The translations under genes were made by a program, and so were the position numbers. Of a stretch of 64,000 nt of DNA, positions 33,934 to 43,267 are shown piece after piece (position 1 is the stretch's first letter; each line of letters begins with the position of its first letter). This DNA is from Clostridium frigidicarnis (GTDB lineage: Bacteria; Bacillota; Clostridia; Clostridiales; Clostridiaceae): NCBI RefSeq assembly GCF_900111985.1, contig NZ_FOKI01000009.1, positions 87,667 through 151,666 of the forward strand. The letters run 5' to 3'. The notes under the pieces were generated by a model. The model saw nothing but the letters and a program-made list of their open reading frames with translations. It ran no database searches and was not told the origin of the DNA.

Positions 33934-34557
33934 GTGTTAAAAAATGACTTTAATCATAAGCTTGCAGAGGAATTTTTGCTTTCATTAGAAAACATTTTAA
34001 AAAGTAAAGAAGATTTCACTAAAAATATAGATGAATTATATAAACAATACCTAGGATTTGACTGTGAAACATTATATAGTTTACCTATGAGTGAACTTGA
34101 TACTTTACTTGTACATAATAGACTTAAAGATTATAGTAAAACCTGTATACTTGGGATTCTATTTATTCAAGAATGGTATATAAATAACAGTGGTGATATT
34201 GAATCCTTTAATAAACTTGTTAAGGGTTTTTCTATATTAAAAGATGTATATTTAGAAGATAAGGAAACTTTACTTAAACCATATAAAGATTATTTATTAA
34301 AGGCATCTAATACACTTATGGATTATGAAATCTCTACAGATTTAAAAAAAGATTTAGTTCAAGTATTCTTTAAGGATACTGACTTTGAACAAGTTGATGA
34401 ACTTATTTTTGAAATTCTTGATGAAGATTCTTCATATAAACCAATGGCCTTGGATTTATATAATAAAATGCTTCTTATAGATGATGAAACTCTTAAATCA
34501 AAAAATATCACTAAAGATGAAATTGAAGATGCTAAAGCATCTATAAATAATATTTAA
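33934..34557 (+). CDS. DUF6483-like all-helical protein, 207 aa
   Basis: A soluble, acidic, alpha-helical protein without signal or membrane segment. It resembles the clostridial DUF6483 family of TPR-like proteins (from memory, not checked). There are no catalytic motifs. GTG 33934 follows AAGGAGG at 7 nt; nine extra upstream codons (MFKIRRRIF) would overlap the ribosome binding site. It is monocistronic and followed by a cluster of palindromic elements. Confidence 0.72.
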   Translation: MLKNDFNHKLAEEFLLSLENILKSKEDFTKNIDELYKQYLGFDCETLYSLPMSELDTLLVHNRLKDYSKTCILGILFIQEWYINNSGDIESFNKLVKGFSILKDVYLEDKETLLKPYKDYLLKASNTLMDYEISTDLKKDLVQVFFKDTDFEQVDELIFEILDEDSSYKPMALDLYNKMLLIDDETLKSKNITKDEIEDAKASINNI

Positions 34558-34576
34558 ATTCATGTAAACAAGGAAA

Positions 34577-34785
34577 TTCATCTAAATATGAAAATAGAAT
34601 GATAAGCACCGTAAACAAGCAGATTTCACCTAGTATTCTACAGTAAAAAAGCATTACTTCCTAAATTTCAATAACTTGCTTCGCTTCAAACAATTGAAAT
34701 TCTTAACGGAAGCAATGCTTTTTTCACTAAGAATGCTTACGATTCATCTGATAGTTTACTAACGCTTATCATTCTATTTTCATTA
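34577..34785. mobile_element. Palindromic MITE-like element (about 200 bp) with nested hairpin
   Basis: Perfect 20-bp inverted termini (ATGAAAATAGAATGATAAGC at 34588-34607 and its complement at 34764-34783) enclose a second palindrome (AAAAAAGCATTACTTCC with its near-complement, AATTTCAAT with ATTGAAATT). No open frame is present. The left half recurs at 20336-20425. The structure is a large two-level hairpin without coding capacity. Confidence 0.8.
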
Positions 34786-34790
34786 CATAA

Positions 34791-34945
34791 TTTTATTATT
34801 ATGAGAATGTTCATCTATTATATAAAAAGAAGACTAAGCAACACAAACTAGATGGCTACACAAAGTTTTTTATACCAATAATACTAACTGTTCGTCATAT
34901 AGTTTGCTAATTCTTAGCCCTATTTTTTCTTTAGATAATTCACTT
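34791..34945. repeat. 'GGGCTAAG' element, long copy
   Basis: AGAAGACTAAGCAACACAAA at the left and TTCTTAGCCC...TTTCTTTAGATAATT at the right match the two ends of the shorter copy at 15095-15165. The extra inner 85 bases carry their own symmetry (AAACTAGA ... TAGTTTGC). Tandem placement with the preceding MITE suggests nested insertion. Confidence 0.65.
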
Positions 34946-34995
34946 ATTTGAAAACTTAAATATTGTGAAATGTTCTTAATAAGACTTCATCCCTA

Positions 34996-35040
34996 ATTTG
35001 TCACCTGTCACTTACAACTTGTAACTTGTAACTTGTAAAT
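34996..35040. repeat. Dispersed AAGT/ACTT repeat, copy 3
   Basis: TGTCACCTGTCACTTACAAC continues into three tandem AACTTGTA units, directly before the stop of the Suv3-like gene. It is related to the sequences at 6252 and 19004. Confidence 0.55.
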
Positions 35041-36797
35041 TATATTTCTAAAAGAATTTCATTTATATCATCGCTAACCTTTAACCTCTCGTCATAAATC
35101 CATTGAACATCAAAGTCTAGCTTAAAACTCTTGCAGAATGAATAATACATATTTATTTTTTGATAATAATTTTCTAAATCTTCAAGGTTTCCTGTATAAC
35201 ACTCTGATATTGGAATTGTGTCATTTTTTCTTACAAATAGTTCTTCTACATAGTTTATAAAGGTTTCCATAAGTTCTTCCTTAGAAACATCAAAAGGAAT
35301 CTTTAATAAGTCCCATTGTACTTGTTCTTTTAATTTATATTTCTTAACTTTATCTAGTATTATTAAATATTCATTTATATCCATTTTGCTATAATAGTCT
35401 AAAACCTCTTCTCTAGTGCTCCACAAAGCAAGCTTCTCATTTAAAGGAAGACTTTGTATTTTAAGTATTGCCTCTGATGGGCCAATTACAGCTTCCTTTA
35501 CGGTTCTATCAGTTTCTTCTAGTCTTTCATCAATAAATTTTGCATTTCCACCTATTGATGCAACATATCCAATATCGTATATTCCTTTTCTTCCTGCTCT
35601 TCCAGCTATTTGTTTAACCTCTTGGGATGTTAAATATCTTACTTCCTCTCCATCAAACTTCTTTATATCTAAAAAGATAATTCGTCTAATAGGTAAGTTA
35701 ACTCCCATACCAATAGCATCTGTTGATATAAGAATTTTTGTTTCTTTATTTATAAACTGCTCATATTGTTTTTTTCTAACTTCTGGTGGTAAATCTCCAT
35801 ATATAATACTTGCCTTAATTCCAAGTTCCGAATAATGCTGAGCAAGAGATAATACTCTTTTTTTAGAAAATACAACTATTGCATCTCCCTCTTCAGCATT
35901 TTTATAATTAAAGTTTTCATATTGCACCTTAAGAGGAACATTTCTCTTATACTCTATGATTTCATAATCATCATTGCAGTCTTCTATAATCTTAATTAAA
36001 ATATCCTTTGCATTTAAAGCTCCACAAATGTGTATTTCTTTTGCACACAACCCAAGTACTGCTCTACTCCATGCTGCTCCCCTTTGATCATCCTTTATCA
36101 TCTGAATCTCATCAATAACAGCTACATCATATTCCTTTTTTATATCTCCCTTTTCTATAGTGCAAGATACATGTGTTGCTTCATTATGTCTTATTTCCTC
36201 TTCACCAGTTAATAAATTACATATTGCTCCCTGATTATTTAATCTTTCATAGTTTTCTAATGCAAGTATTCTAAGAGGAGATAGATATATTCCATTTATA
36301 GCACTCTTAAGCCTTTCCATTGCTGTATAAGTTTTTCCTGTATTTGTATCTCCTAAATGAATATAAAACTTTCTTCTCATTGCTCTAGCTTTTCTATACT
36401 CATCTTTTGGGTTACTTGGGAAGGTTTCTTCAAATTTTTTAGCAATTAATTCCGGTATATGTTTCTTAGTAAGAACCGTCATTAATCCTGAGTTTAAAAA
36501 TACATTATAGTTATCTCTTACTACATCATAAAAATCAAAATCAGTATCATTCTTTCTATTATAATCATCTAAAAGCTTTTTTGATGCATACTCTAATAAT
36601 TCTTCATATCTTTCATTTACATCATTAAAGCCCTTAAAGCCTTCTTTTTCCATTTCTTTTAATTGTATTAGTTTTTTTCTTATGGAAGATTCATGCTCAA
36701 TTAATGCTCCTGGTTTTGAATTGTGAACAATTTCTTCTATCTGATTTATTTGACTACTTAATTTCTTGTATTCTCTTTGTGATGCATTTTTTTTCAT
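35040..36797 (-). CDS. Suv3-like RNA helicase
   Basis: A 585-aa superfamily 2 helicase of the Suv3/Ski2-like type. A helical N-terminal region (about 1-140) precedes Walker A HLGDTNTGKT (about 152-161), motif II as VIDEIQM, SGALNA-like motif III, and motif VI QIAGRAGRKG (about 400). The DEIQM form of motif II is characteristic of mitochondrial Suv3 and bacterial relatives, which unwind RNA with a 3' tail. A C-terminal helical domain follows. It probably functions in RNA turnover. ATG 36797 has GGAGGAA upstream. The 400-base region to the right holds a TATAAT-containing promoter and no gene. Confidence 0.88.
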   Translation of the reverse strand: MKKNASQREYKKLSSQINQIEEIVHNSKPGALIEHESSIRKKLIQLKEMEKEGFKGFNDVNERYEELLEYASKKLLDDYNRKNDTDFDFYDVVRDNYNVFLNSGLMTVLTKKHIPELIAKKFEETFPSNPKDEYRKARAMRRKFYIHLGDTNTGKTYTAMERLKSAINGIYLSPLRILALENYERLNNQGAICNLLTGEEEIRHNEATHVSCTIEKGDIKKEYDVAVIDEIQMIKDDQRGAAWSRAVLGLCAKEIHICGALNAKDILIKIIEDCNDDYEIIEYKRNVPLKVQYENFNYKNAEEGDAIVVFSKKRVLSLAQHYSELGIKASIIYGDLPPEVRKKQYEQFINKETKILISTDAIGMGVNLPIRRIIFLDIKKFDGEEVRYLTSQEVKQIAGRAGRKGIYDIGYVASIGGNAKFIDERLEETDRTVKEAVIGPSEAILKIQSLPLNEKLALWSTREEVLDYYSKMDINEYLIILDKVKKYKLKEQVQWDLLKIPFDVSKEELMETFINYVEELFVRKNDTIPISECYTGNLEDLENYYQKINMYYSFCKSFKLDFDVQWIYDERLKVSDDINEILLEI

Positions 36798-37203
36798 ATA
36801 AATTCCTCCAGCTAATTCTTAATTATATTATACCCAAAGAAAAATTTTTGAACAATTAATCTACTATAAGTGTACTTGCCTTAATTAAATTTAATTATTA
36901 TATCTTTAACTCAACTATGCTATAATAAAATTTAGTTAAAAAAATCCAATATTATTATATAGTTATTTGTGAATTATTATCTTTTAACTATGAAATAATT
37001 TATAAGATTATCTGAGTAACATAATTGCTACTACCTCTTTTTAAGTTGCCTATGTATGCCATTTTGTTATTCTACTGGATAAGCTCTTATAAACTTCATT
37101 TAAATTAACTGGATTTATTAATTACAAAGTATAAAATGAGAAGAGGTGAACTTTTAATAGGAGTTTAGTAAATATATATCTTTCTCTTATTAAACATAGA
37201 TTT

Positions 37204-37848
37204 ATGAGCAAATTAATTAAAATACAAAAACCTAAATTTATAGATGAATTTGAAGAAGTGAATGATATTTTTGAGGAAATACTAATTGCCGAAAAAATTC
37301 AAAATAAACTTATTGAAAATGCTACAATAGATGGCAAATCCGACGTTGGATTTACCATTGATTCTTGCATATTTAAAAATATAATATTTAAAAATTGTAA
37401 CTTTCAAAACATAGATTTACTAGATGCAAGATTTGAGAACTGTGATTTATCTAACACTTCATTTAATAGTGGAAGCATTCATAGAGTTGAATTTATTAAC
37501 TGTAAACTTTTAGGTTGCAAATTTGATGACAGTAATATAAAAAATGTATTGTTCCATAATATTTTAGGAAAATATATAAATTTCTCTTTTTCTAAAATTA
37601 ATAGTGTGAATATAGTGGAATCTAATGTTCAAGAATCTGTTTTTCAAGAAGTTAGACTTGATAAAACAGCCTTTAATAATACAGATTTCAGTAATTCATA
37701 TTTTAATAAAACTTCTTTGTCAAAAATGGATCTTACTACTTGTGATATTTCTGGAATTAATATTGAAATAAATGATGTTTCTGGAGCTATAGTTACTCCA
37801 TTACAAGGTCTGGATTTAACCAGACTTATGGGCATTGTTGTTAAGTAA
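37204..37848 (+). CDS. Pentapeptide-repeat protein
   Basis: A 214-aa protein; from about residue 50 to 190 it follows the A(D/N)LXX-like pentapeptide pattern (CIFKNIIFKNCNFQNIDL, RFENCDLSNTSF, and so on), predicting a right-handed square beta-helix. Such proteins can mimic DNA and protect gyrase (Qnr-like), but no Qnr signature is certain here. No signal peptide is present. No Shine-Dalgarno is visible before ATG 37204, so initiation may be leaderless or use an unmapped start. It converges on the next gene through a shared terminator. Confidence 0.82.
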   Translation: MSKLIKIQKPKFIDEFEEVNDIFEEILIAEKIQNKLIENATIDGKSDVGFTIDSCIFKNIIFKNCNFQNIDLLDARFENCDLSNTSFNSGSIHRVEFINCKLLGCKFDDSNIKNVLFHNILGKYINFSFSKINSVNIVESNVQESVFQEVRLDKTAFNNTDFSNSYFNKTSLSKMDLTTCDISGINIEINDVSGAIVTPLQGLDLTRLMGIVVK

Positions 37849-37863
37849 TACCAATATAATAAA

Positions 37864-37904
37864 TTTAAGCTACAGTTTAATATAATATTTATCTGTAGCT
37901 TAAA
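37864..37904. terminator. Bidirectional terminator
   Basis: A perfect 12-bp stem (TTTAAGCTACAG / CTGTAGCTTAAA) with a 17-nt AT loop, located between the convergent pentapeptide and HExxH genes. Confidence 0.8.
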
Positions 37905-37932
37905 ACACTTAGATTATTGATTATAGCTCATC

Positions 37933-38685
37933 CTAAATATATTTCTTTAATATATCCCTATATTTTTCACAATAATCCAATCCCTTTTTCATAAAGTCCT
38001 CTAATGTATTTTCTGTATAAAGACTACGAATTTCTTCAATAAGATAGCTATTATTTATTTCTATATTATAAAAATAATCATATGCAGGTTTTTCTAATTT
38101 ACAATACTTTTTAAGCCTATGATCTCTAAGAATTGGGTCAATTGCAATTTCACTAAATAACCATATAAGATGTGGGTATTCAAAGTATTGTTCATCTGAA
38201 TTCTTAAATACCTGTTTCCAAACTTCAAACCATACAAAATGAGTTAATTCATGTATTGTATTTTCCATAGCACTTTGAGCATTTAACTTATAAAAGCAAT
38301 CAAATTTATGTTCATTAAGATATCTTGGACAAATTGGATTAAGTCCAACTTGTACTATAATGTCTCCAAAAATCTCATCAACATCTATACTAAATATTGA
38401 TTTGTAACATTTTAATATTTCAGTGCTAATCTTATTCCATTCTTTTTGGTATTCATTTATCTTCTTATTTATATTCTCTGCTTCATTTTCATATAAATCT
38501 TTAAGATTTTGTTTTATATAATTTAGCTTCTCTTGTATGTCCATGTTCTTTATCTTCTCCATATCAAAAGAAGTATAAATTTCACAAATATACTCTTGAA
38601 AATCTTTACTTTGTTCTTCATAAAAAAATTCTGAAATTGATTTACATGTATATTCTAAAGAGGCTCTTTCAAATTTCAATTTCAA
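37933..38685 (-). CDS. HExxH-containing putative metalloprotease, 250 aa
   Basis: An intracellular protein (no signal) with a zincin motif HELTH at residues 145-149 and a possible third ligand, E179 in LFSEIAID, 30 residues later. That spacing fits gluzincin-like peptidases. The N-terminal 100 residues are helical and charged. Family unknown to me; the motif alone does not prove activity. TTG 38685 follows AGGGG at a short 5-nt spacing. Confidence 0.65.
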   Translation of the reverse strand: MKLKFERASLEYTCKSISEFFYEEQSKDFQEYICEIYTSFDMEKIKNMDIQEKLNYIKQNLKDLYENEAENINKKINEYQKEWNKISTEILKCYKSIFSIDVDEIFGDIIVQVGLNPICPRYLNEHKFDCFYKLNAQSAMENTIHELTHFVWFEVWKQVFKNSDEQYFEYPHLIWLFSEIAIDPILRDHRLKKYCKLEKPAYDYFYNIEINNSYLIEEIRSLYTENTLEDFMKKGLDYCEKYRDILKKYI

Positions 38686-38783
38686 TACAACCCCTACTTT
38701 CTACTCCTCATTTTAAATTATTAGGATAACAACCTCTTGAATTATTGAGTATAATATAGTTTAAATAAACTTTTTTATTATTA

Positions 38784-39103
38784 TCACAAATTCATAACTG
38801 AAAATTCTGTTTTTCCCATTTCTAATATTCTATTAAATGAATTAACCCTTTTAAATCCTACTCTTTCATATACCTTTATTGCACGATTATTGAAAGTTGC
38901 TACTGTCAAACGAAATCCATTTGTATATCCTTCATTCCTAGCAAATTCTAAACCTTTACTTAAAAAATCAAACCCTAAACCCTGACTACACAATTTAGGA
39001 TTTATACCTAAACCAATATCAGTAGGACCTTTATCATCATAAACTCCCATTTGGAAATTTGCTTTGCTTTTTCATAATTCATTTCTTTTATAATATATTC
39101 CAC
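38784..39103 (-). pseudogene. Broken GNAT acetyltransferase
   Basis: GTG 39103 (with GGGGAAAAGGA upstream) starts a typical GNAT N-terminus (VEYIIKEMNYEKAKQISKWE), but after about 20 codons the family continues only in another frame (GVYDDKG..., LGINPKLCSQGLGFDF, motif A partly intact; VATFNNRAIKVYERVGF). A deletion has removed about 50-60 residues and shifted the frame. The last codons (EFSVMNL) lie in sequence that recurs after the GNAT gene at 48690 (around 48640-48690). It is not expected to be active. Confidence 0.75.
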
Positions 39104-39176
39104 TCCTTTTCCCCTTTCTTTTATAGTTTTATCTGAAACTAAATGATAGTTCTGCTGTTACTCTAAAATCGGTATA

Positions 39177-39701
39177 CTATAATTTGTCATTAGATGTTGC
39201 AATACTATATTTATATAGATTTTCATTTTCTTCTTCATCAAAAATAGCTTCCAATAATTTCCCATTATTCTTTTCTATAATTTTTTTTGAAGATACATTA
39301 TCTATGTTACAAGTCACTATTGCCTCTTTTATTCCTATTTTCACAGCCTCTTTCAGTGCTAATTTAAGGATCTCAGTACCATAACCTTTATTTCTACAAC
39401 ATGGTGATACATCATAACCTATATGACCAGAATACTCTACTTCTTGGTGTCTAATTCGTACTACTCCTACTACTTTATTATTATGAATTAACCAAAAGTT
39501 TGAAGTTATAACCTCTCCTTGAGGTAAATCTATTCCTTTAGAATAATTGTGTAAGTAGTTTAAATATTCATTAAAGTTATCTAATCCTTTTTTATATAGA
39601 TTGAAATAAAAATCATCACCTTCTTTTTTATATGCTATCACATACTCTTCAAAACTCTTTTGATATTCCTTATTTGGTTTAGCTAAAAATAAATCTATCA
39701 T
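39177..39701 (-). CDS. GNAT acetyltransferase, 174 aa
   Basis: A complete single-domain GNAT protein: the helical N-terminal region, strand NKVVGVVRIRHQ, motif A IGYDVSPCCRNKGYGTEIL (R/QxxGxG/A), and motif B SSKKIIEKNNGKLLEAI. This pattern resembles the RimI/YitH or streptothricin-type relatives; no substrate is inferable. ATG 39701 has GGGGGAT upstream. It is driven by a P-type promoter at 39760-39812 and belongs to the cassette-like island. Confidence 0.85.
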   Translation of the reverse strand: MIDLFLAKPNKEYQKSFEEYVIAYKKEGDDFYFNLYKKGLDNFNEYLNYLHNYSKGIDLPQGEVITSNFWLIHNNKVVGVVRIRHQEVEYSGHIGYDVSPCCRNKGYGTEILKLALKEAVKIGIKEAIVTCNIDNVSSKKIIEKNNGKLLEAIFDEEENENLYKYSIATSNDKL

Positions 39702-39759
39702 AAGTATCCCCCTTTTCTACATATACTAATTTGCAAAACTTTGCGAATCCTATCTATTT

Positions 39760-39836
39760 TTCAAGAAAACTATAACATATTTTCTAAATTATTATATAAA
39801 ATTCTTACTTTACAATACCGTATTATTCATTTTGTC
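39760..39836. repeat. Composite intergenic module (P and partial B), 39.8 kb
   Basis: On the minus strand TTAGAAAATATGTTATAGTT is the P promoter motif for the GNAT gene at 39177. It follows the B-end motif GAATAATACGGTATTGTAAA. The left side of B is missing because the cupin-like pseudogene now ends inside it. Confidence 0.6.
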
Positions 39837-40165
39837 CTTCAGTAACCACCAATACTTCTTCTATTATTTTATGTAAATGCCATTCTTGTTTAGAGTTAGG
39901 TGGTATTCGATTTAAATGAACTTCAAATTCATCAAAAACATAATAATCAACCTTAGTTTTATTTTCCTTAGTTACAGAGATAGAATCTAATTTTGTAAGA
40001 ATATCTACTTCCCCACTATCCCTTTCAATCCATTTGTACACAATTCCACTACCATCAGGTTTTCTTCAGATAGCAGTAGATTTTTTAGATGCATATATGC
40101 CAAACTCTGTTAAAGTTCTAAATCCTTCTTTGTAAAAATCAGGACTGTATTCGATATTATGGATT
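39823..40165 (-). pseudogene. Cupin-domain remnant with internal stop
   Basis: A GTG at 40041 opens a frame of 72 codons (YKWIERDSGEVDIL ... PPNSKQEWHLHKIIEEVLVV) resembling the first half of a small cupin; the H-x-H of the cupin motif is HLHK. Upstream in the same frame, past a TGA, comes YSPDFYKEGFRTLTEFGIYA, so the gene once extended further. The C-terminus ends in the B segment of the intergenic module (GQNE then TGA). Both ends are lost; it is inactive. Confidence 0.6.
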
Positions 40166-40230
40166 TAATAAGTATTATATTAATTTTCTCTAATGGCTAC
40201 TAACTGTAATACCACTACCTTTTGCGTGGT

Positions 40231-40899
40231 TTAAAGTATAACTCCATCTCTCATATTAATAATCTTATCGCAATACTTTGCTATGTTCATATCATGAGTT
40301 ACTATTATTATAGTTTTTCCTTCATCCTTATTAAGATTTTTTAATATACTCATTATATTTTTACCATTTTCTTGATCTAATGCACCTGTAGGTTCATCCG
40401 CTAATATTAGTTCACTTTCTTGTACAAGGCTTCTTGCAATGGCTACTCTTTGTTGTTGCCCACCTGATAAATTTATTACTTTTTTATTAGCCAAATCTTC
40501 AATTTGTAATTTTTTTAGATATTTTAAGGCCGATAACCTTTTTTCTTTAAATGTCATTTTTCTAAAATTTAAAGGTAATATAACATTATCCAATACAGAA
40601 AATTCTTTTAACAATGCAAATTCCTGAAATACAAATGAAATATTCTTATTTCTTATTTTAGCAAGTTTATTAAAGTTTAATTTATTTATTTCCTGTCCAT
40701 TTAGAGAATAAGTACCGTTATTAGGAACATCTATGCATCCTATAATATTTAATAATGTGCTTTTTCCACAACCAGATGGACCCATTATAGCTATCATTTC
40801 TCCTTTTTTTATAGATAAATTTATGTTTTTTAGTGCTATAGTTTCAGCACTATTTTTACCGTAAATTTTTTTTATATTTTTAAGTTCTATTATATTCAT
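40231..40899 (-). CDS. MacB/LolD-type ABC transporter ATPase
   Basis: A 222-aa ATPase with Walker A GPSGCGKST (about 39-47), signature INLSGGQQQRVAIA, Walker B LILADEPTGALD and VTHD. These are the marks of ATPases that power FtsX-like permeases (MacB, LolD, BceA groups). It is the last gene of a four-gene operon, 2 bases after the first permease. It probably drives export or extraction of a peptide or envelope compound. Confidence 0.9.
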   Translation of the reverse strand: MNIIELKNIKKIYGKNSAETIALKNINLSIKKGEMIAIMGPSGCGKSTLLNIIGCIDVPNNGTYSLNGQEINKLNFNKLAKIRNKNISFVFQEFALLKEFSVLDNVILPLNFRKMTFKEKRLSALKYLKKLQIEDLANKKVINLSGGQQQRVAIARSLVQESELILADEPTGALDQENGKNIMSILKNLNKDEGKTIIIVTHDMNIAKYCDKIINMRDGVIL

Positions 40900-40901
40900 A
40901 T

Positions 40902-42134
40902 TTATTTCCCCCTTATAAGCTCGTTTGGCTTTAGTTTAATAATATTATTTATTGGAATAACTAAACAAAATAGTGATATAAATAACATTATTATAAAAGG
41001 TACCCCTAAATTTATTATATTAAAATCATTTATAAAGAAAAAAATAATGGTTTGTCCAAAATACATATATATTGGAATACTTATTAAATAAGCTATGCTA
41101 ATAACAAATACCATATCTAAAGAAAACATAAATATTATATTTTTTTTACTAGCACCTAAGGAATATAAAATACCAACTTCTCTCTTTCTATTATTAATTA
41201 AATATATAAAGGATATAGTAAAAACACCAAAGGACAATATAGTATATATTAATACTTTCATACTTTCAAAACGAATTTGAACATCTATATCTTCAAGAAA
41301 TATATTTAAAGAATCATAAAAATTATCTATTTCAAGATCCATACCTAACTCTTTACCTTTATCTGTAATTTCTTTTATTACTGTTGAATTGTCCAAATCA
41401 TCATTAAAGGTAAAAACCATGTCTTTCATACTGTGGGGCAACATAAAGTTTTCTTCATTTAAAAAAGTTTTAGTTAAAGGAATAATAAAACTTTTTTCAC
41501 TTGACTCTGTGCTTTGAGCAGGATTTGATCCATGTAAAAACAATATATTTTTCTTTAAAAATCCAACTACTTTAAATTTTAAACTTTTATCATCATTTGC
41601 TATGATATCCCCAAGTTTATAATCTTTTTTATAAATTTCTCCTAAAATTACTGGAGTAACCTCATTATCTTTATCAAAATCTTCTTTTTTAAATCCACTT
41701 CCGTATATATGTTTTTCAATTTCAGAATAATAACCATAGTTAAGTTTATAAACTGGTATAAAATCTTTATAATTCATATCAATATTATATTGTTGTTTAA
41801 ATTTATCAGTATTTATCTTAAATTCTTCTGTGCTTAATCTTTTAATTACAGATAATCTATAACTTTTAATATTTTTATTATTTTCTACATAATTAATAAA
41901 TTCCCTTACTTTTTCTATTTCTTTTTCTAATTTTTCAGAATCTATTCCATCTTTTATATAAGCACCATTTTCTAATGGGAAATTTTCTTTGTAATTTTTG
42001 ATGAAATTACTTTTAAACATAGCCATTGAAAATAAATTCATTAAAAGAAATATATAAACTATAGCTTGAAAAAGTAATAACAGCATAATTTTTTTCCTCA
42101 TATATAAATTCCGAAAAAAATATTTAATATTCAT
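40902..42134 (-). CDS. FtsX-like permease of ABC system (first permease)
   Basis: A 410-aa membrane protein: one N-terminal helix (about 12-33), a large extracytoplasmic region of about 240 residues (MacB periplasmic-core-like) and three C-terminal helices (about 285-405). The FtsX signature is near YSLGASKKNIIFM. It is probably one of two heterologous permeases of the same transporter. There is a 14-base gap to the second permease gene and 2 bases to the ATPase. Confidence 0.82.
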   Translation of the reverse strand: MNIKYFFRNLYMRKKIMLLLLFQAIVYIFLLMNLFSMAMFKSNFIKNYKENFPLENGAYIKDGIDSEKLEKEIEKVREFINYVENNKNIKSYRLSVIKRLSTEEFKINTDKFKQQYNIDMNYKDFIPVYKLNYGYYSEIEKHIYGSGFKKEDFDKDNEVTPVILGEIYKKDYKLGDIIANDDKSLKFKVVGFLKKNILFLHGSNPAQSTESSEKSFIIPLTKTFLNEENFMLPHSMKDMVFTFNDDLDNSTVIKEITDKGKELGMDLEIDNFYDSLNIFLEDIDVQIRFESMKVLIYTILSFGVFTISFIYLINNRKREVGILYSLGASKKNIIFMFSLDMVFVISIAYLISIPIYMYFGQTIIFFFINDFNIINLGVPFIIMLFISLFCLVIPINNIIKLKPNELIRGK

Positions 42135-42148
42135 ATTAATACCTCATT

Positions 42149-43252
42149 CTATTTAATATAATTTGTAACATTAAATTTTAATACATCTTTATAAATCCAT
42201 AAAGAATTCAAAATAACAAACACAAAAGTAGCTATACTTATACTAAGAATATTAGTTAAATCAAAACTAATTTGAGCTAACATTAATTTTTCTAAAAAAT
42301 TTAATGTTATAAGATTTAAAATACCTGCTATTATTGATGAGACAATTACTAATATCAACATTTGGTATATTAATTGCTTAAAAATATATAAATTATCCGC
42401 ACCTAAAATTTTCTTTATAGCAACATTTTTCTTTAATCCATCAGCCCAAAAAGTTGAAAAGATAAGTATACTTATTAATGCCAATAAAATTGAAAATATT
42501 AAAGATATATACATAGATTTATTATTATTAAAAACCCTACTAGCAATACCATCTTCTTTTGATAATTCATTAATTTTTATGCTTTCTATATTTTTATTAC
42601 TAAAATTATTTTTTAAGTCGTAAAAATAATTTTTTTCTTGTAACATACGTTTTGGGTAAAATAACCCCATGGAGTTGTACTCAGAATTATATATGTCATT
42701 AGGTAAGGATTTCACAGGAGTAAAAATTCTTAATCCCCAATAAGATAAAGTTTTTCTACCTATAGTTCCTATAACTTCAAACTCTTCTTTTTCTATTTTT
42801 ATATACTTTTTATCATTTTTCATATAAATTAAGTCTGCTAAATTACCTCCAACTAAAGCTAATTTTTCACTTGACATACTTTCTTCTTCAGTGAAAAATC
42901 TTCCTTCTAGTAGTGGAAGTATTTTGTTTAACTCTTTGTAATTATACAATCCGATTAAATAAGCAGTCCTATTTTTTTCTATTTCTAAATCAAATCTAGG
43001 TGTGATAAATCCAACATTAGGATCTATTTGTTCTATATTATTCATAAAATTGTTAATGCTTATGTTTTCTTTAAATATAAATTCTGCAGAACAACTTTCT
43101 TTTAAAAGATAATTTTTATCATTATATAAATTATAAAATGTAGTAAAGAGACAGGTACCTGCAGATAAGCAATATATGGCTATAGTTAAACCTAAACACA
43201 TAAATATAGTATTTATAGGTTTAATAAATAACTCTTTAAAAAATATCTTCAT
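42149..43252 (-). CDS. FtsX-like permease of ABC system (second permease)
   Basis: A 367-aa protein with the same layout as its neighbour: helix at about 12-33, extracellular core, three helices at about 245-360, and the motif KKILGADNLYIFKQLIYQ typical of FtsX loops. Two different permeases in one operon suggest a heterodimer, as in BceAB-like or peptide-resistance exporters. CCTCC-complementary sites precede it. Family function is not assigned. Confidence 0.8.
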   Translation of the reverse strand: MKIFFKELFIKPINTIFMCLGLTIAIYCLSAGTCLFTTFYNLYNDKNYLLKESCSAEFIFKENISINNFMNNIEQIDPNVGFITPRFDLEIEKNRTAYLIGLYNYKELNKILPLLEGRFFTEEESMSSEKLALVGGNLADLIYMKNDKKYIKIEKEEFEVIGTIGRKTLSYWGLRIFTPVKSLPNDIYNSEYNSMGLFYPKRMLQEKNYFYDLKNNFSNKNIESIKINELSKEDGIASRVFNNNKSMYISLIFSILLALISILIFSTFWADGLKKNVAIKKILGADNLYIFKQLIYQMLILVIVSSIIAGILNLITLNFLEKLMLAQISFDLTNILSISIATFVFVILNSLWIYKDVLKFNVTNYIK

Positions 43253-43267
43253 GTATATATCCTCCTA

